Shown: one piece after another, positions 1 to 8,425 of the stretch
Layout of the letters: each line of letters begins with the position of its first letter
How positions within the stretch are numbered: position 1 is the first letter of the stretch
Assembly (NCBI GenBank): GCA_030596245.1
Contig: JAUVKN010000133.1
Coordinates: 1-10,146, forward strand
Source of the DNA: Bacteroidia bacterium
GTDB lineage: Bacteria > Bacteroidota > Bacteroidia > Bacteroidales > GCA-2748055
Direction of reading: 5' to 3'
Length of the DNA stretch: 10,146 bases
Translations under genes and position numbers: made by a program
Notes under the pieces: generated by a model
The model's input: the letters and a program-made list of their open reading frames with translations, nothing else
What the model was told of the DNA's origin: nothing
The model's database searches: none

Positions 1-984
1 AATTATGGAGACGGTTGGTATGGTGGGGTATATGTGGCCGCCATGTATTCACTTGCTTTCTATTCCGATGATATTGAATTCATTGTATCTGAAGCGTTAA
101 AGACCATCCCTGAGAAGAGCGACTTTTATCGGTGTGTCAATGATGTGATCGGATGGTGTTACCAGTTCCCGGATGACTGGAAAAGAACATGGTTTGAGGC
201 AGAAAGGAGATGGTCATCCGATGTAGGTTGTCCCGATGGTGTTTTCGATGCATTTAATATTGATGCCAAGATCAATGCGGCATATATAGTGATCGGATTG
301 CTCTATGGGAATGGGGATTTCGGAAAGACAGTGGATATCAGTACCAGGTGTGGTCAGGATTCTGACTGTAATCCGGCCAGCGCCGGAGGTATCCTGGGAG
401 CCATGATTGGATACGATGGGATCCCGGAATACTGGAAACAGGGTCTCGACAAGGTGGAGGAGATGGATTTCAGATATACCACCATTTCCCTGAATGATGT
501 ATACGACATGAGCTTCAGGCATTCTCTGGAGATGATTGTCGCCAATGGTGGGAAAGAGGGTGAACAGGAGGTAACCATTCCCCTTGAGACACCTCTCGCT
601 GTTAAGTACGAAAAGGCCTTTGAGGGGCACTTTCCGGTGAAAAGTCTTGCTGTAAACTGGGGTGGGAACCAGCTTTTGTATGGGGGTGATACCGAATACG
701 GGTTTGAATTTACCGGAAAAGGTTTTGTGGTCTCGGGAGGTGCCAGGAAGCTATCGGGAATCACTGAAGAGATGGACCTGGTGGTGGAGGTGTTTGTGGA
801 CGGACAACTAATTGAAGAGGCAATCCTTCCAACCCTTCACCGTGCCAGAAGGCACGATATTACATGGAAATATAACCTGGAAGATGGTGATCATGATGTA
901 AGAATTATCTGGAAGAATCCTGTGGAGGGTTATAAAGTTGAGGTGAACAAGGTGATTATTTATGGCCCTGAGCCGGCCAGTTAA
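1..984 (+). CDS. ADP-ribosylglycohydrolase-fold protein with C-terminal beta-sandwich module (5' partial)
   Basis: The frame is open from base 1, so the start lies to the left; a GTG at 34 is internal. 327 residues are visible. The first part (NYGDGWYGG, then VAAMYS) and the motif CGQDSDCN followed by PASAGGILGAMIG (visible residues about 117-134, with D120 and D122) match the C-terminal metal-binding region of the ADP-ribosylglycohydrolase (DraG/ARH) fold, where the usual DxDT is DSDC here. From about residue 195 to the end lies a second, beta-rich domain (GKGFVVSGGARKL, then RRHDITWKYNLEDGDHDVRI) that looks like a non-catalytic beta-sandwich of the sort attached to carbohydrate esterases. 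The family's classical role is removing ADP-ribose from proteins or metabolites. Its place at the head of a glycan-degradation operon suggests a carbohydrate or glycoside substrate instead, which is inference. The N-terminal half, any signal peptide and the first metal ligands are outside the window. The next gene starts about 71 nt downstream. Confidence 0.8.
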   Translation, partial: NYGDGWYGGVYVAAMYSLAFYSDDIEFIVSEALKTIPEKSDFYRCVNDVIGWCYQFPDDWKRTWFEAERRWSSDVGCPDGVFDAFNIDAKINAAYIVIGLLYGNGDFGKTVDISTRCGQDSDCNPASAGGILGAMIGYDGIPEYWKQGLDKVEEMDFRYTTISLNDVYDMSFRHSLEMIVANGGKEGEQEVTIPLETPLAVKYEKAFEGHFPVKSLAVNWGGNQLLYGGDTEYGFEFTGKGFVVSGGARKLSGITEEMDLVVEVFVDGQLIEEAILPTLHRARRHDITWKYNLEDGDHDVRIIWKNPVEGYKVEVNKVIIYGPEPAS

Positions 985-1055
985 TTTTTTGATAAACAGA
1001 TCATGGTCCCGACTGGGTAGTGCTTTCAAACTTACAAATAAAATCATTTAAACTG

Positions 1056-2711
1056 ATGAAAAAAGGGATACTGATGCTACTCGTTGGAACGTTCCTTTTG
1101 GGATGTACCAACCGGGAAAACAGAGATTCAACAACCAGAAGTGCAGATGTGATCATTTATGGCGGAACCTCTGCTGCAGTGACAGCAGCTGTTCAACTTT
1201 CCATAATGAACAGATCCGTGATTATTGTCTCTCCCGATATCCATCTCGGCGGACTCACCTCCTCCGGATTGGGATTTACAGATACCGGTAATAAAGAGGT
1301 TATCGGTGGATTGTCCCGGGAATTTTACCAAAGAATTTATGACTACTACCAGGAACCGGAAACATGGAGATGGCAGCAGATGGAGGAGTACGGAAACAAG
1401 GGACAGGGTACTCCTGCCATCGATGGTGACCAGAGGACCATGTGGATATTTGAACCACACATTGCAGAGCAGGTATTTGAAGATTTCATTCATGATTTTG
1501 ACATCGAGATATACCGTGATGAGTGGCTGAACCGGGAAGAAGGGGTGACAAAAGTGGATGGAAAAATTGAATCTATAACAACCCTCAGTGGCCGGACCTA
1601 TGAAGGAGAAGTTTTTATTGACGCCACCTATGAAGGTGATTTGATGGCTTCAGCTGGAGTGAGTTACCATGTAGGAAGGGAAGCCAACAGTGTATACAAT
1701 GAACAGTGGAATGGTTGTCAGGTTGGGATATTGCATCACGGCCACCATTTTGGTGAGATGAAGGTCAGCCCCTATATAGTACCCGATGATCCCTCAAGCG
1801 GGGTTTTGCCACGCATCTCAACTGATGATCCGGGTGTGAGAGGAGAAGGCGATCAAAGAGTGCAGGCATATTGTTTCAGAACGTGTCTGACCAATGAAAC
1901 AGAGAATCGGGTTCCATTCCAAAAGCCGGCAGACTATGATTCGACACAGTATGAACTACTCATCAGAATATTCGAAGCTGGCTGGCACAATGTGTTCAGC
2001 AAGTTCGATGCCATCCCAAATCTGAAAACTGATGTAAATAACCATGGTCCATTTAGTTTTGATAATATCGGGATGAATTATGATTACCCGGAGGCAACCT
2101 ACCAGCGGCGGAATGAGATTATCCGTGAGCATGAGAATTATCAACAAGGATTGCTCTATTTCATTGCCAGTGATCCAAGGGTTCCTAAGCACATTCAAAC
2201 TGAGATGAAAAAATGGGGCCTGGCAAAGGATGAGTTTCCTGACAACGGGCACTGGCCACACCAGATCTATGTCCGCGAAGCACGGAGAATGCTTGGTGAA
2301 TTTGTGATGACAGAAAATGAGATTTTCGGGAGAGCCCCGGTTAACCAATCTATTGGCATGGGATCCTATACCATGGATTCGCATAATACCCAGCGATATA
2401 TTACACCGGAAGGGTATGTGCAGAATGAGGGGGATATTGGTGTGCACCCCGAAAACCCTTATAAGATCAACCTGGGGTCCATTTTACCTCGTAAGGCAGA
2501 GTGTTTCAACCTTCTGGTACCTGTTGCTGTTTCCAGCTCCCATATTGCTTTTGGATCCATCCGCATGGAGCCGGTTTTTATGATACTGGGACAGAGTGCT
2601 GCGATTGTAGCTGCTATGTCGGTAGAGACAGATCGGAGCATTCCGGAGATTCCCTATGATGAAATCAGGATCGTTTTACTGGATAACGGACAGATCTTGA
2701 AGCTAAAGTAA
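1056..2711 (+). CDS. lipoprotein FAD-dependent oxidoreductase (FAD_oxidored family)
   Basis: 551 residues from the ATG at 1056. An in-frame GTG at 1020 would put 12 residues before the signal peptide, so ATG is preferred. The N-terminus MKKGILMLLVGTFLLGC is a lipoprotein signal with lipobox LLGC (C17), so the protein is probably membrane-anchored outside the cytoplasm. A Rossmann dinucleotide-binding start follows at residues 31-43 (DVIIYGGTSAAVT, a GG-TSAA variant of GxGxxG), then HLGGLTSSGLG. The family blocks FIDATYEGDLMASAGVSY and, near the C-terminus, LLVPVAVSSSHIAFGSIRMEP with MILGQSAA are all present. Together they identify the PF12831-type FAD-dependent oxidoreductases common in Bacteroidota PULs, some of which carry the doubtful label 'xanthan lyase'. 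The physiological substrate of this family is poorly defined, and oxidation of a sugar or sugar-derived product is only inference from context. It lies 71 nt after the ADP-ribosylglycohydrolase-like gene and 43 nt before the rhamnosidase. No key block appears missing. Confidence 0.85.
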   Translation: MKKGILMLLVGTFLLGCTNRENRDSTTRSADVIIYGGTSAAVTAAVQLSIMNRSVIIVSPDIHLGGLTSSGLGFTDTGNKEVIGGLSREFYQRIYDYYQEPETWRWQQMEEYGNKGQGTPAIDGDQRTMWIFEPHIAEQVFEDFIHDFDIEIYRDEWLNREEGVTKVDGKIESITTLSGRTYEGEVFIDATYEGDLMASAGVSYHVGREANSVYNEQWNGCQVGILHHGHHFGEMKVSPYIVPDDPSSGVLPRISTDDPGVRGEGDQRVQAYCFRTCLTNETENRVPFQKPADYDSTQYELLIRIFEAGWHNVFSKFDAIPNLKTDVNNHGPFSFDNIGMNYDYPEATYQRRNEIIREHENYQQGLLYFIASDPRVPKHIQTEMKKWGLAKDEFPDNGHWPHQIYVREARRMLGEFVMTENEIFGRAPVNQSIGMGSYTMDSHNTQRYITPEGYVQNEGDIGVHPENPYKINLGSILPRKAECFNLLVPVAVSSSHIAFGSIRMEPVFMILGQSAAIVAAMSVETDRSIPEIPYDEIRIVLLDNGQILKLK

Positions 2712-2726
2712 AATACCATATCTTTA
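2697..2726 (+). promoter_or_regulatory. putative Bacteroidota sigma-ABfr-type promoter before the rhamnosidase
   Basis: TTG at 2697-2699 is followed after 19 nt by TATCTTTA at 2719-2726, one base off the Bacteroidota -7 consensus TAnnTTTG. The spacing equals that seen before the tRNA in this window. The -33 half lies inside the end of the oxidoreductase gene. The start site would fall about 20 nt before the GH78 start codon. A one-mismatch match in AT-rich DNA can arise by chance. Confidence 0.35.
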
Positions 2727-2754
2727 AAGAAGAGATTAACCAAACTTATAACTT

Positions 2755-5466
2755 ATGAAATCCCACACTATTTTCCTGCTCGGCCTCTTGCTGATTGGCT
2801 CAGTTACTGTCAGGGCAGAGCTTTCAATTACCTCATTGAAAACCGATTATAAAACCAATCCGATCGGTATTGATAATCCGAAGCCAAAACTCAGCTGGAT
2901 TATTCAGTCAGACCAGATGAATACCATGCAGAAATCTTACGAGATAAGGGCCTCCCTGAACCTGAAAGACGTTCAGAAAGGTCGGAATCTCCTGTGGAAA
3001 ACCGAACAGGTTGCTACTTCAAAGAGTATACATGTTAAATATGCCGGATCACCGCTGCACTCTTTCCAGCGGATTTACTGGCAGGTGCGGATCAGGGATA
3101 ACCATGGTAAAACAAGCAAATGGAGTGAGGTGGCATTCTGGGAAATGGGATTTGTTTTTGACACAGCATGGGAAGCTGACTGGATCTCACCGACCTGGGA
3201 AGAGGATATCACTGTCTCGGAGCCATCCCCCTATTTGAGAAAGGAGTTTAAACTTGGCAAAGAGATTAAAGATGCCAGGTTGTATATCAGTTGTCACGGA
3301 CTCTACCAGGTTGAGATCAATGGCAACAGGGTCGGCGACCAGGAGTTCACACCGGGCTGGACCAGTTACGATACCAGGTTGCAGTACCAGACATATGACG
3401 TAACTGATAACCTGAAGCAAAATGGAAACACCCTGGGGATCATCCTGGGGGATGGCTGGTTCCGTGGTAACCTGGGATGGGTAAAAAACGGGAACATCTG
3501 GGGTACACAGTTGGCCGCCATAGCACAGTTGATGGTATCCTTCACCGATGGTTCAACGGAGATCATCGCTACGGACGATTCATGGAAGGCAACGACTGGT
3601 CCAATCATTGAATCGGATATTTACAATGGAGAGGTTTATGATGCCACCAGGGAATTGACAGGTTGGAGCAGTCCGGGTTATGATGATTCGGGATGGATGA
3701 ATACCCAGGTTGTTGAGATCTCTAAAAATAAGCTGATTGCGCCTGAGGGTCCGCCAGTCAGGATCATCAATGAACTGGAACCACTGCTCATTACCAGGGT
3801 GGGAGATGACTGGTTGGTGGATATGGGACAGAACATGGTGGGCTGGATCAGGATAAAAGCCAGCGGTAAAAAAGGTGACGTCATTACACTGAAGCATGCA
3901 GAGGTGCTGGACAATGAGGGGAACATCTATTACGAAAATCTGCGACGAGCAAAACAGACCAATACCTACCATCTCAAAGGAGGCAGCGAGGAGACATTTG
4001 AACCCCATTTCACGTTTCAGGGATTCAGGTACGTTATGGTTTCAGGTTATCCGGGCAGGCTTGATGCTGATGCGATCAAGGGGATTGTGATCCATTCCGA
4101 CATGGAACCGGCAGGTACGTTTACCTGCTCTGATCCCCTGATCAACCAGCTGCAACACAATATTGTATGGGGCTTAAAAGGTAATTTCCTGGATGTTCCC
4201 ACCGATTGTCCCCAGCGGGACGAACGGCTTGGGTGGACCGGTGATGCTCAGGTATTTGCTCCCACTGCCTGTTTCAATATGGATGCAGCCTCTTTTTATA
4301 CCAAATGGTTGAAAGACCTGACTGCTGATCAGGACGACGATGGCAGTATTCCTCATGTGATTCCAAATATGCTGGGACATGGAGGTGCTACAGGCTGGGC
4401 CGATGCCGGTGTGGTGATCCCCTGGGTGATGTACCTGGATTACGGGGATGTTTCGGTACTGGAAAACCAATATGAAAGCATGAAGAGATGGATCGGTTAT
4501 ATGAAGCAACGTGCCGGGGATAATTTAATCTGGGAAGGTGATAAGCATTTTGGAGACTGGTTATCTTTTGATGCCAGCAGGTCCGATTATATGGGGGCAT
4601 ATACCGTCAAAGACCTGATTGCCACCGCATACTATTCCTACTCCTCCCGACTGGTTTCAAAAGTTGCAACTGTCCTGGGAAAGGATGATGATGCCAGGTA
4701 TTTCAGTGAACTTTCGGACAGGGTCAAAAGTGCTTTCAATGATGAGTTTGTTACCCCCAATGGCCGACTGGTGGCGCACACTCAGACGGCTTATACCCTG
4801 GCACTTGCATTTGATCTGCTGGATGAGGAGACTGCTGAAAAAAGTGCAGGCTTCCTGGCCGGAGATGTGGAGCAATTTGGTCATATCACCACAGGCTTCC
4901 TGGGTACTCCTCTCATATCGCTGACCCTCACTGATCAAGGCAGGAACGACCTGGCCTATCAACTGTTGAACCGGAAAGAGTATCCATCATGGCTCTACCC
5001 GGTGACCATGGGTGCTACTACCATATGGGAGCGATGGGACGGTCAGAAACCTGACTCTACATTCCAGAATAAGGGCATGAATTCATTCAATCATTATGCC
5101 TATGGTGCCATTGGAAAATGGATGTACCAGGTGGTGGCCGGCATCGGAATTGATCCCGACCAGCCAGGTTATAAACACATCATCATCCATCCTCGTCCGG
5201 GAGGAGGTCTGACCTCTGCCAGGGCAACCCATAAAAGCATGTATGGAGAGATCGTGTCGGGCTGGATCCTGGAAGATGACCAGCTGACCATGGAGGTGAA
5301 AATTCCTGTCAATACAAGTGCTACATTACATATACCAGGAACATCCGATGACATATTGATTAATGGAGACAACATGGGTGATTCAGGGATAGAATTTAAG
5401 GAGGCGGATGGGAAAATGGTTGGTGTAATTGGCTCTGGAAGCTACACCATTATAACAAAACAATAA
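2755..5466 (+). CDS. GH78 alpha-L-rhamnosidase, secreted
   Basis: 903 residues, close to the length of characterised bacterial GH78 enzymes. The enzyme hydrolyses terminal alpha-L-rhamnose by an inverting mechanism. Residues 1-21 form a signal-peptidase-I leader ending in VRA, so the enzyme is exported, most likely to the periplasm. Domains in order: an N-terminal fibronectin/Ig-like sandwich (about 23-130), the Bac_rhamnosid_N module (about 160-315, with HGLYQVEINGNRVG and LGIILGDGWFRG), a concanavalin-like sandwich (about 325-430), the (alpha/alpha)6 barrel (about 435-780) and a C-terminal sandwich (about 790-870). The signature DCPQRDERLGWTGDAQ begins at D484 and contains the presumed general acid E490 and D497. 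The second catalytic Glu is presumably E759 in TIWERWDG. Nothing essential is missing. The stop codon is separated by one base from the sulfatase ATG, which implies translational coupling and a shared substrate. Confidence 0.95.
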   Translation: MKSHTIFLLGLLLIGSVTVRAELSITSLKTDYKTNPIGIDNPKPKLSWIIQSDQMNTMQKSYEIRASLNLKDVQKGRNLLWKTEQVATSKSIHVKYAGSPLHSFQRIYWQVRIRDNHGKTSKWSEVAFWEMGFVFDTAWEADWISPTWEEDITVSEPSPYLRKEFKLGKEIKDARLYISCHGLYQVEINGNRVGDQEFTPGWTSYDTRLQYQTYDVTDNLKQNGNTLGIILGDGWFRGNLGWVKNGNIWGTQLAAIAQLMVSFTDGSTEIIATDDSWKATTGPIIESDIYNGEVYDATRELTGWSSPGYDDSGWMNTQVVEISKNKLIAPEGPPVRIINELEPLLITRVGDDWLVDMGQNMVGWIRIKASGKKGDVITLKHAEVLDNEGNIYYENLRRAKQTNTYHLKGGSEETFEPHFTFQGFRYVMVSGYPGRLDADAIKGIVIHSDMEPAGTFTCSDPLINQLQHNIVWGLKGNFLDVPTDCPQRDERLGWTGDAQVFAPTACFNMDAASFYTKWLKDLTADQDDDGSIPHVIPNMLGHGGATGWADAGVVIPWVMYLDYGDVSVLENQYESMKRWIGYMKQRAGDNLIWEGDKHFGDWLSFDASRSDYMGAYTVKDLIATAYYSYSSRLVSKVATVLGKDDDARYFSELSDRVKSAFNDEFVTPNGRLVAHTQTAYTLALAFDLLDEETAEKSAGFLAGDVEQFGHITTGFLGTPLISLTLTDQGRNDLAYQLLNRKEYPSWLYPVTMGATTIWERWDGQKPDSTFQNKGMNSFNHYAYGAIGKWMYQVVAGIGIDPDQPGYKHIIIHPRPGGGLTSARATHKSMYGEIVSGWILEDDQLTMEVKIPVNTSATLHIPGTSDDILINGDNMGDSGIEFKEADGKMVGVIGSGSYTIITKQ

Positions 5467-5467
5467 G

Positions 5468-6886
5468 ATGAAGAGATTGAATTCCATGCAGTTAATAAGC
5501 CTTCTGTTGATCGTTGCATCCTGCAGTAGTGAACCGAAACAGCAAGTGATCGATACCCCAAACATCCTCTTTATTGCGGTGGATGATCTTCGACCGGAAT
5601 TAGGGTGTTACGGGATGAATCATATCCAGTCGCCCAACATCGACAGGCTGGCAGCTGAAGGGACCCGTTTCGATCGTTCCTACTGCAACATCCCCGTTTG
5701 CGGAGCCTCACGGGCAAGCCTGATGACCGGGCTTCGACCGGCCAGGAACAGGTTTCTGACATATTACACCCGGGCAGACGAGGATGCACCCGCGATCACC
5801 ACCCTGCCACAGCATTTTCGCAACCAGGGTTATCATACCATAAGCAATGGAAAGATATTTCACCACGATAACGACGCAGAACAAAGCTGGGATGAGATCT
5901 GGCATCCGGAATCGAATAGCAAATCGTGGAGGGATTACGTACTTCCTGAAAATATCATGGCCGACACATCCAATACCAGGAGAGGTGCTCCGGTTGAAAG
6001 AGCAGATATTCCGGACAATGTCTACAAGGATGGGAAAACTGCTGAAAAAGTGATCAGTGACCTCCGGAAATTGAAAAAATCTGAAAAGCCATTTTTCCTG
6101 ACTGCAGGATTCCTGAAACCTCATTTACCATTCAATGCACCGGAAAAATATTGGGCGATTTATGATGGAAAGGTCCGGTTGCCGGATAACAACTACCCCC
6201 CCGAGAATGCGCCACGGGAGTCACTCCATAATTTTGGGGAGTTGAGATCGTATGCGGGGATCCCGGAAAAGGGACCCGTCTCTGATGAGATGGCCCTGGA
6301 TCTGATCCATGGCTATTACGCTTGTGTGAGTTATACAGATGCACAAATCGGGAAAATCCTGGACGAGTTAGAGCGTCTGGAACTGGAGGAAAGTACCATA
6401 GTGATCCTGTGGGGAGACCATGGCTGGAACCTTCGGGAACATGGCCTGTGGTGCAAGCACTGCAACTATGAAACTTCCCTGCATACACCACTGATTTTGA
6501 AGGTGCCCGGATCAAAACAGGTGAAGTCAACCCGGGAAATTGTGGAGTATGTAGACATCTATCCCACATTGTGCGAACTGGCTGGTCTTGACTTGCCTGA
6601 TCACCTGCAGGGGGAGAGTTTTAAGGAACTGTTGTTCGATGAGAGGGCCCAAAGCGATGGTGTGGCCATATCACAATGGTATGCTGGTATCACCACAATC
6701 AGGGAAAACTATTTTTATACGGAATGGGTCAACGACCAGGATAGCGCTTATGCCAGGATGCTCTATGACCATGCAGTGGATCCTGGAGAGAATGTGAATA
6801 TTTCGGAACAGCAACAAAATGCCGAGGTTATTCGGCAATTGAGCCAGGAGATGAGAAAAAGCAGGGCAGAAAACTACTTTAAGTAA
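5468..6886 (+). CDS. cysteine-type sulfatase, lipoprotein, iduronate-2-sulfatase-like (S1 family)
   Basis: 472 residues, normal for S1 sulfatases. It hydrolyses sulfate esters, here probably on a sugar. The leader ends in the lipobox IVASC (C19), so the mature protein is lipid-anchored. PNILFIAVDD supplies the metal-binding Asp pair (D39, D40). C78-G-A-S-R82 inside PVCGASRASLMTG is the C-x-A/P-S-R signature whose cysteine is converted to formylglycine; this needs an anaerobic or aerobic maturase encoded elsewhere. GKIFHH, KPHLPF, and WGDHGW (D317, H318) followed by EHGLWCKH supply the other metal and substrate-site residues and resemble iduronate-2-sulfatases, most likely subfamily S1_7. That subfamily call is from memory of the motifs and less certain than the family. 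The ATG lies one base after the GH78 stop, so the two are probably made together and act on one sulfated, rhamnose-containing glycan. The exact sulfate position cannot be read from sequence. Confidence 0.92.
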   Translation: MKRLNSMQLISLLLIVASCSSEPKQQVIDTPNILFIAVDDLRPELGCYGMNHIQSPNIDRLAAEGTRFDRSYCNIPVCGASRASLMTGLRPARNRFLTYYTRADEDAPAITTLPQHFRNQGYHTISNGKIFHHDNDAEQSWDEIWHPESNSKSWRDYVLPENIMADTSNTRRGAPVERADIPDNVYKDGKTAEKVISDLRKLKKSEKPFFLTAGFLKPHLPFNAPEKYWAIYDGKVRLPDNNYPPENAPRESLHNFGELRSYAGIPEKGPVSDEMALDLIHGYYACVSYTDAQIGKILDELERLELEESTIVILWGDHGWNLREHGLWCKHCNYETSLHTPLILKVPGSKQVKSTREIVEYVDIYPTLCELAGLDLPDHLQGESFKELLFDERAQSDGVAISQWYAGITTIRENYFYTEWVNDQDSAYARMLYDHAVDPGENVNISEQQQNAEVIRQLSQEMRKSRAENYFK

Positions 6887-6927
6887 TACCTGATATTTGA
6901 TACGATTGTTCATCTAAATCCAATACC

Positions 6928-8334
6928 ATGAAATGGAGCTTCTATTTTGTCGTGCTGATTCTGCTTGCCAGTTGTACAATTGAGAAATCATCAGCATCTG
7001 GTGATTCAACTGATGACCGGTCAGGAATTAACATAAGTCCGGATCACCCCCAATATTGGGAATACAATGGTGAACCGGTCTTGCTCTTAGGTGGATCCGA
7101 TGAGGATAACCTGTTCCAATTGCCAGGACTGGAAGCACATCTGGATCTGCTGGCATCCGTGGGTGGTAACTATGTGAGAAATACCATGTCGAGCCGTGAT
7201 ACGGGCAATGTCTGGGCATTTGGATTGGATGCGGAAACAGAAAAATACAACCTGAACCGGTGGAATGAAGAGTACTGGAAACGGTTTGAGCGTTTCCTTG
7301 AACTCACTTCCGAGCGGGAGATTTTTGTACAGATTGAGGTGTGGGCCACCTTTGACTTCTACAGGGAAAACTGGGATGTGAATCCGTTTAACCCGGTGAA
7401 CAATGTTAGTTACACTGCTTACCGTACAAAACTACCGGAAAAGGTTGACACTCATCCAACCCTGTGCGAAAATCCGTTTTTCTGGTCCATTCCTTCCCAT
7501 CAGAACAACATGACTTTATTGACTTATCAGCAACGGTTTGTGGACAAATTGCTCTCCTATTCATTGCACTTTGATCATGTGCTGTATTGCATCGACAATG
7601 AAACCTCTGTGACATCTGATTGGGGAAAGTTCTGGTCGGAATACATACGGAAAAAGGGACTTGAAAAGGGGAAGCAGCTCCATGTGACTGAAATGTGGGA
7701 CCCCTGGGATCTGAACCATATCTCCCACAGGGAGAGCTTCGACCATCCGGAAACCTATTCCTTTGTGGAGATATCTCAAAACAATCATCAGCGCGGTGAG
7801 AACCAGTGGAACAATGGTTTATTTCAGATAGAGAGACTCAGGAAGGCAGGAAATCTCAGGCCGGTAAACAATGTGAAAACATACGGGGCTTATGGAGGCA
7901 GGCATGGGGGAGGTACCCAGAATGGTGTTGAGAGCTTTATACGCAGCACCCTTTTTGGTGCAGCAGCAGTGCGGTTCCACAGGCCACCCTCGGGACTTGG
8001 ATTGAGCGATACTGCCCGCGCCGTGATCAATAGTCTGAGAATGGCCACAGACCGGATGGACTTCTTCAACGCAGTCCCTTACAATGATTTGCTGAGTGAA
8101 CGGCAGGAAAATGAAGCTTATTGCAGGGCCATTCCCGGAGAAGAGGTGCTGGTATACTTTCCGGATGCAGGCGAAGTGGTACTGGACCTACAAACTTCCG
8201 TTGGCCTGACCACGATAAGCAAACTGGAGATCCTGACAGGAGAATGGACCGATGTGGAGATACCGGTCAAAAACAGTAAAGTGAAGTTAGTGAGCGATGG
8301 AAAGCATATGGTCTACCTGGTAACCAAACAATAG
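6928..8334 (+). CDS. putative glycoside hydrolase, TIM-barrel lipoprotein resembling DUF4038/GH140
   Basis: 468 residues. The leader ends in the lipobox LLASC (C16), so the protein is lipid-anchored. Residues about 40-355 read as a (beta/alpha)8 barrel: YWEYNGEPVLLLGG (43-56) and GGNYVRNT (79-86) match the entry of DUF4038-type proteins, and QIEVWATFDF (135-144) looks like strand 3. CIDNE (221-225) is placed like the strand-4 acid/base 'NE' of clan GH-A. A short C-terminal sandwich (about 397-468, with VLVYFPDAGEVVLDL and ILTGEW) resembles the Collagen_bind_2-like module that follows DUF4038 in such proteins. GH140 enzymes include an apiosidase acting on rhamnogalacturonan-II. The similarity here is to architecture rather than a confident family match. 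At the expected strand-7 position (NNVKTYGAYGG, about 314-324) I see no obvious nucleophilic Glu; E255 or E281 might serve. Gaps are 41 nt before and 91 nt after, within the same-direction operon. Confidence 0.65.
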   Translation: MKWSFYFVVLILLASCTIEKSSASGDSTDDRSGINISPDHPQYWEYNGEPVLLLGGSDEDNLFQLPGLEAHLDLLASVGGNYVRNTMSSRDTGNVWAFGLDAETEKYNLNRWNEEYWKRFERFLELTSEREIFVQIEVWATFDFYRENWDVNPFNPVNNVSYTAYRTKLPEKVDTHPTLCENPFFWSIPSHQNNMTLLTYQQRFVDKLLSYSLHFDHVLYCIDNETSVTSDWGKFWSEYIRKKGLEKGKQLHVTEMWDPWDLNHISHRESFDHPETYSFVEISQNNHQRGENQWNNGLFQIERLRKAGNLRPVNNVKTYGAYGGRHGGGTQNGVESFIRSTLFGAAAVRFHRPPSGLGLSDTARAVINSLRMATDRMDFFNAVPYNDLLSERQENEAYCRAIPGEEVLVYFPDAGEVVLDLQTSVGLTTISKLEILTGEWTDVEIPVKNSKVKLVSDGKHMVYLVTKQ

Positions 8335-8425
8335 ATCCGTGATTAAACCGATCGTTCCATTAATAATGTTGTTTCAAAAGAGTCAATGATCAAATAACCT
8401 CAATAACCACAAAATTGATATACCC

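Noticed and set aside
34..36. GTG as the start of the first gene
   Set aside because: The reading frame continues upstream to base 1 with family-like sequence (NYGDGWYGG), so the gene begins outside the window.
214..764. Two overlapping minus-strand frames opposite the first gene
   Set aside because: The plus strand carries the recognisable ADP-ribosylglycohydrolase motif; these frames are by-products of its codon use.
1020..1022. GTG as the start of the oxidoreductase
   Set aside because: It would add 12 residues in front of a well-formed lipoprotein signal; the ATG at 1056 gives the expected N-terminus.
3580..4008. A 142-codon open frame on the minus strand within the rhamnosidase gene
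   Set aside because: It lies entirely opposite a gene with unmistakable GH78 motifs. Its translation shows no domain and it has no promoter or partner.
6132..6569. A 145-codon minus-strand frame opposite the sulfatase gene
   Set aside because: It mirrors the coding strand of a clear sulfatase and shows no protein-like motif of its own.
6892..6899. GATATTTG as a -7 promoter element before the GH140-like gene
   Set aside because: It has one mismatch and no TTG at the right distance upstream.
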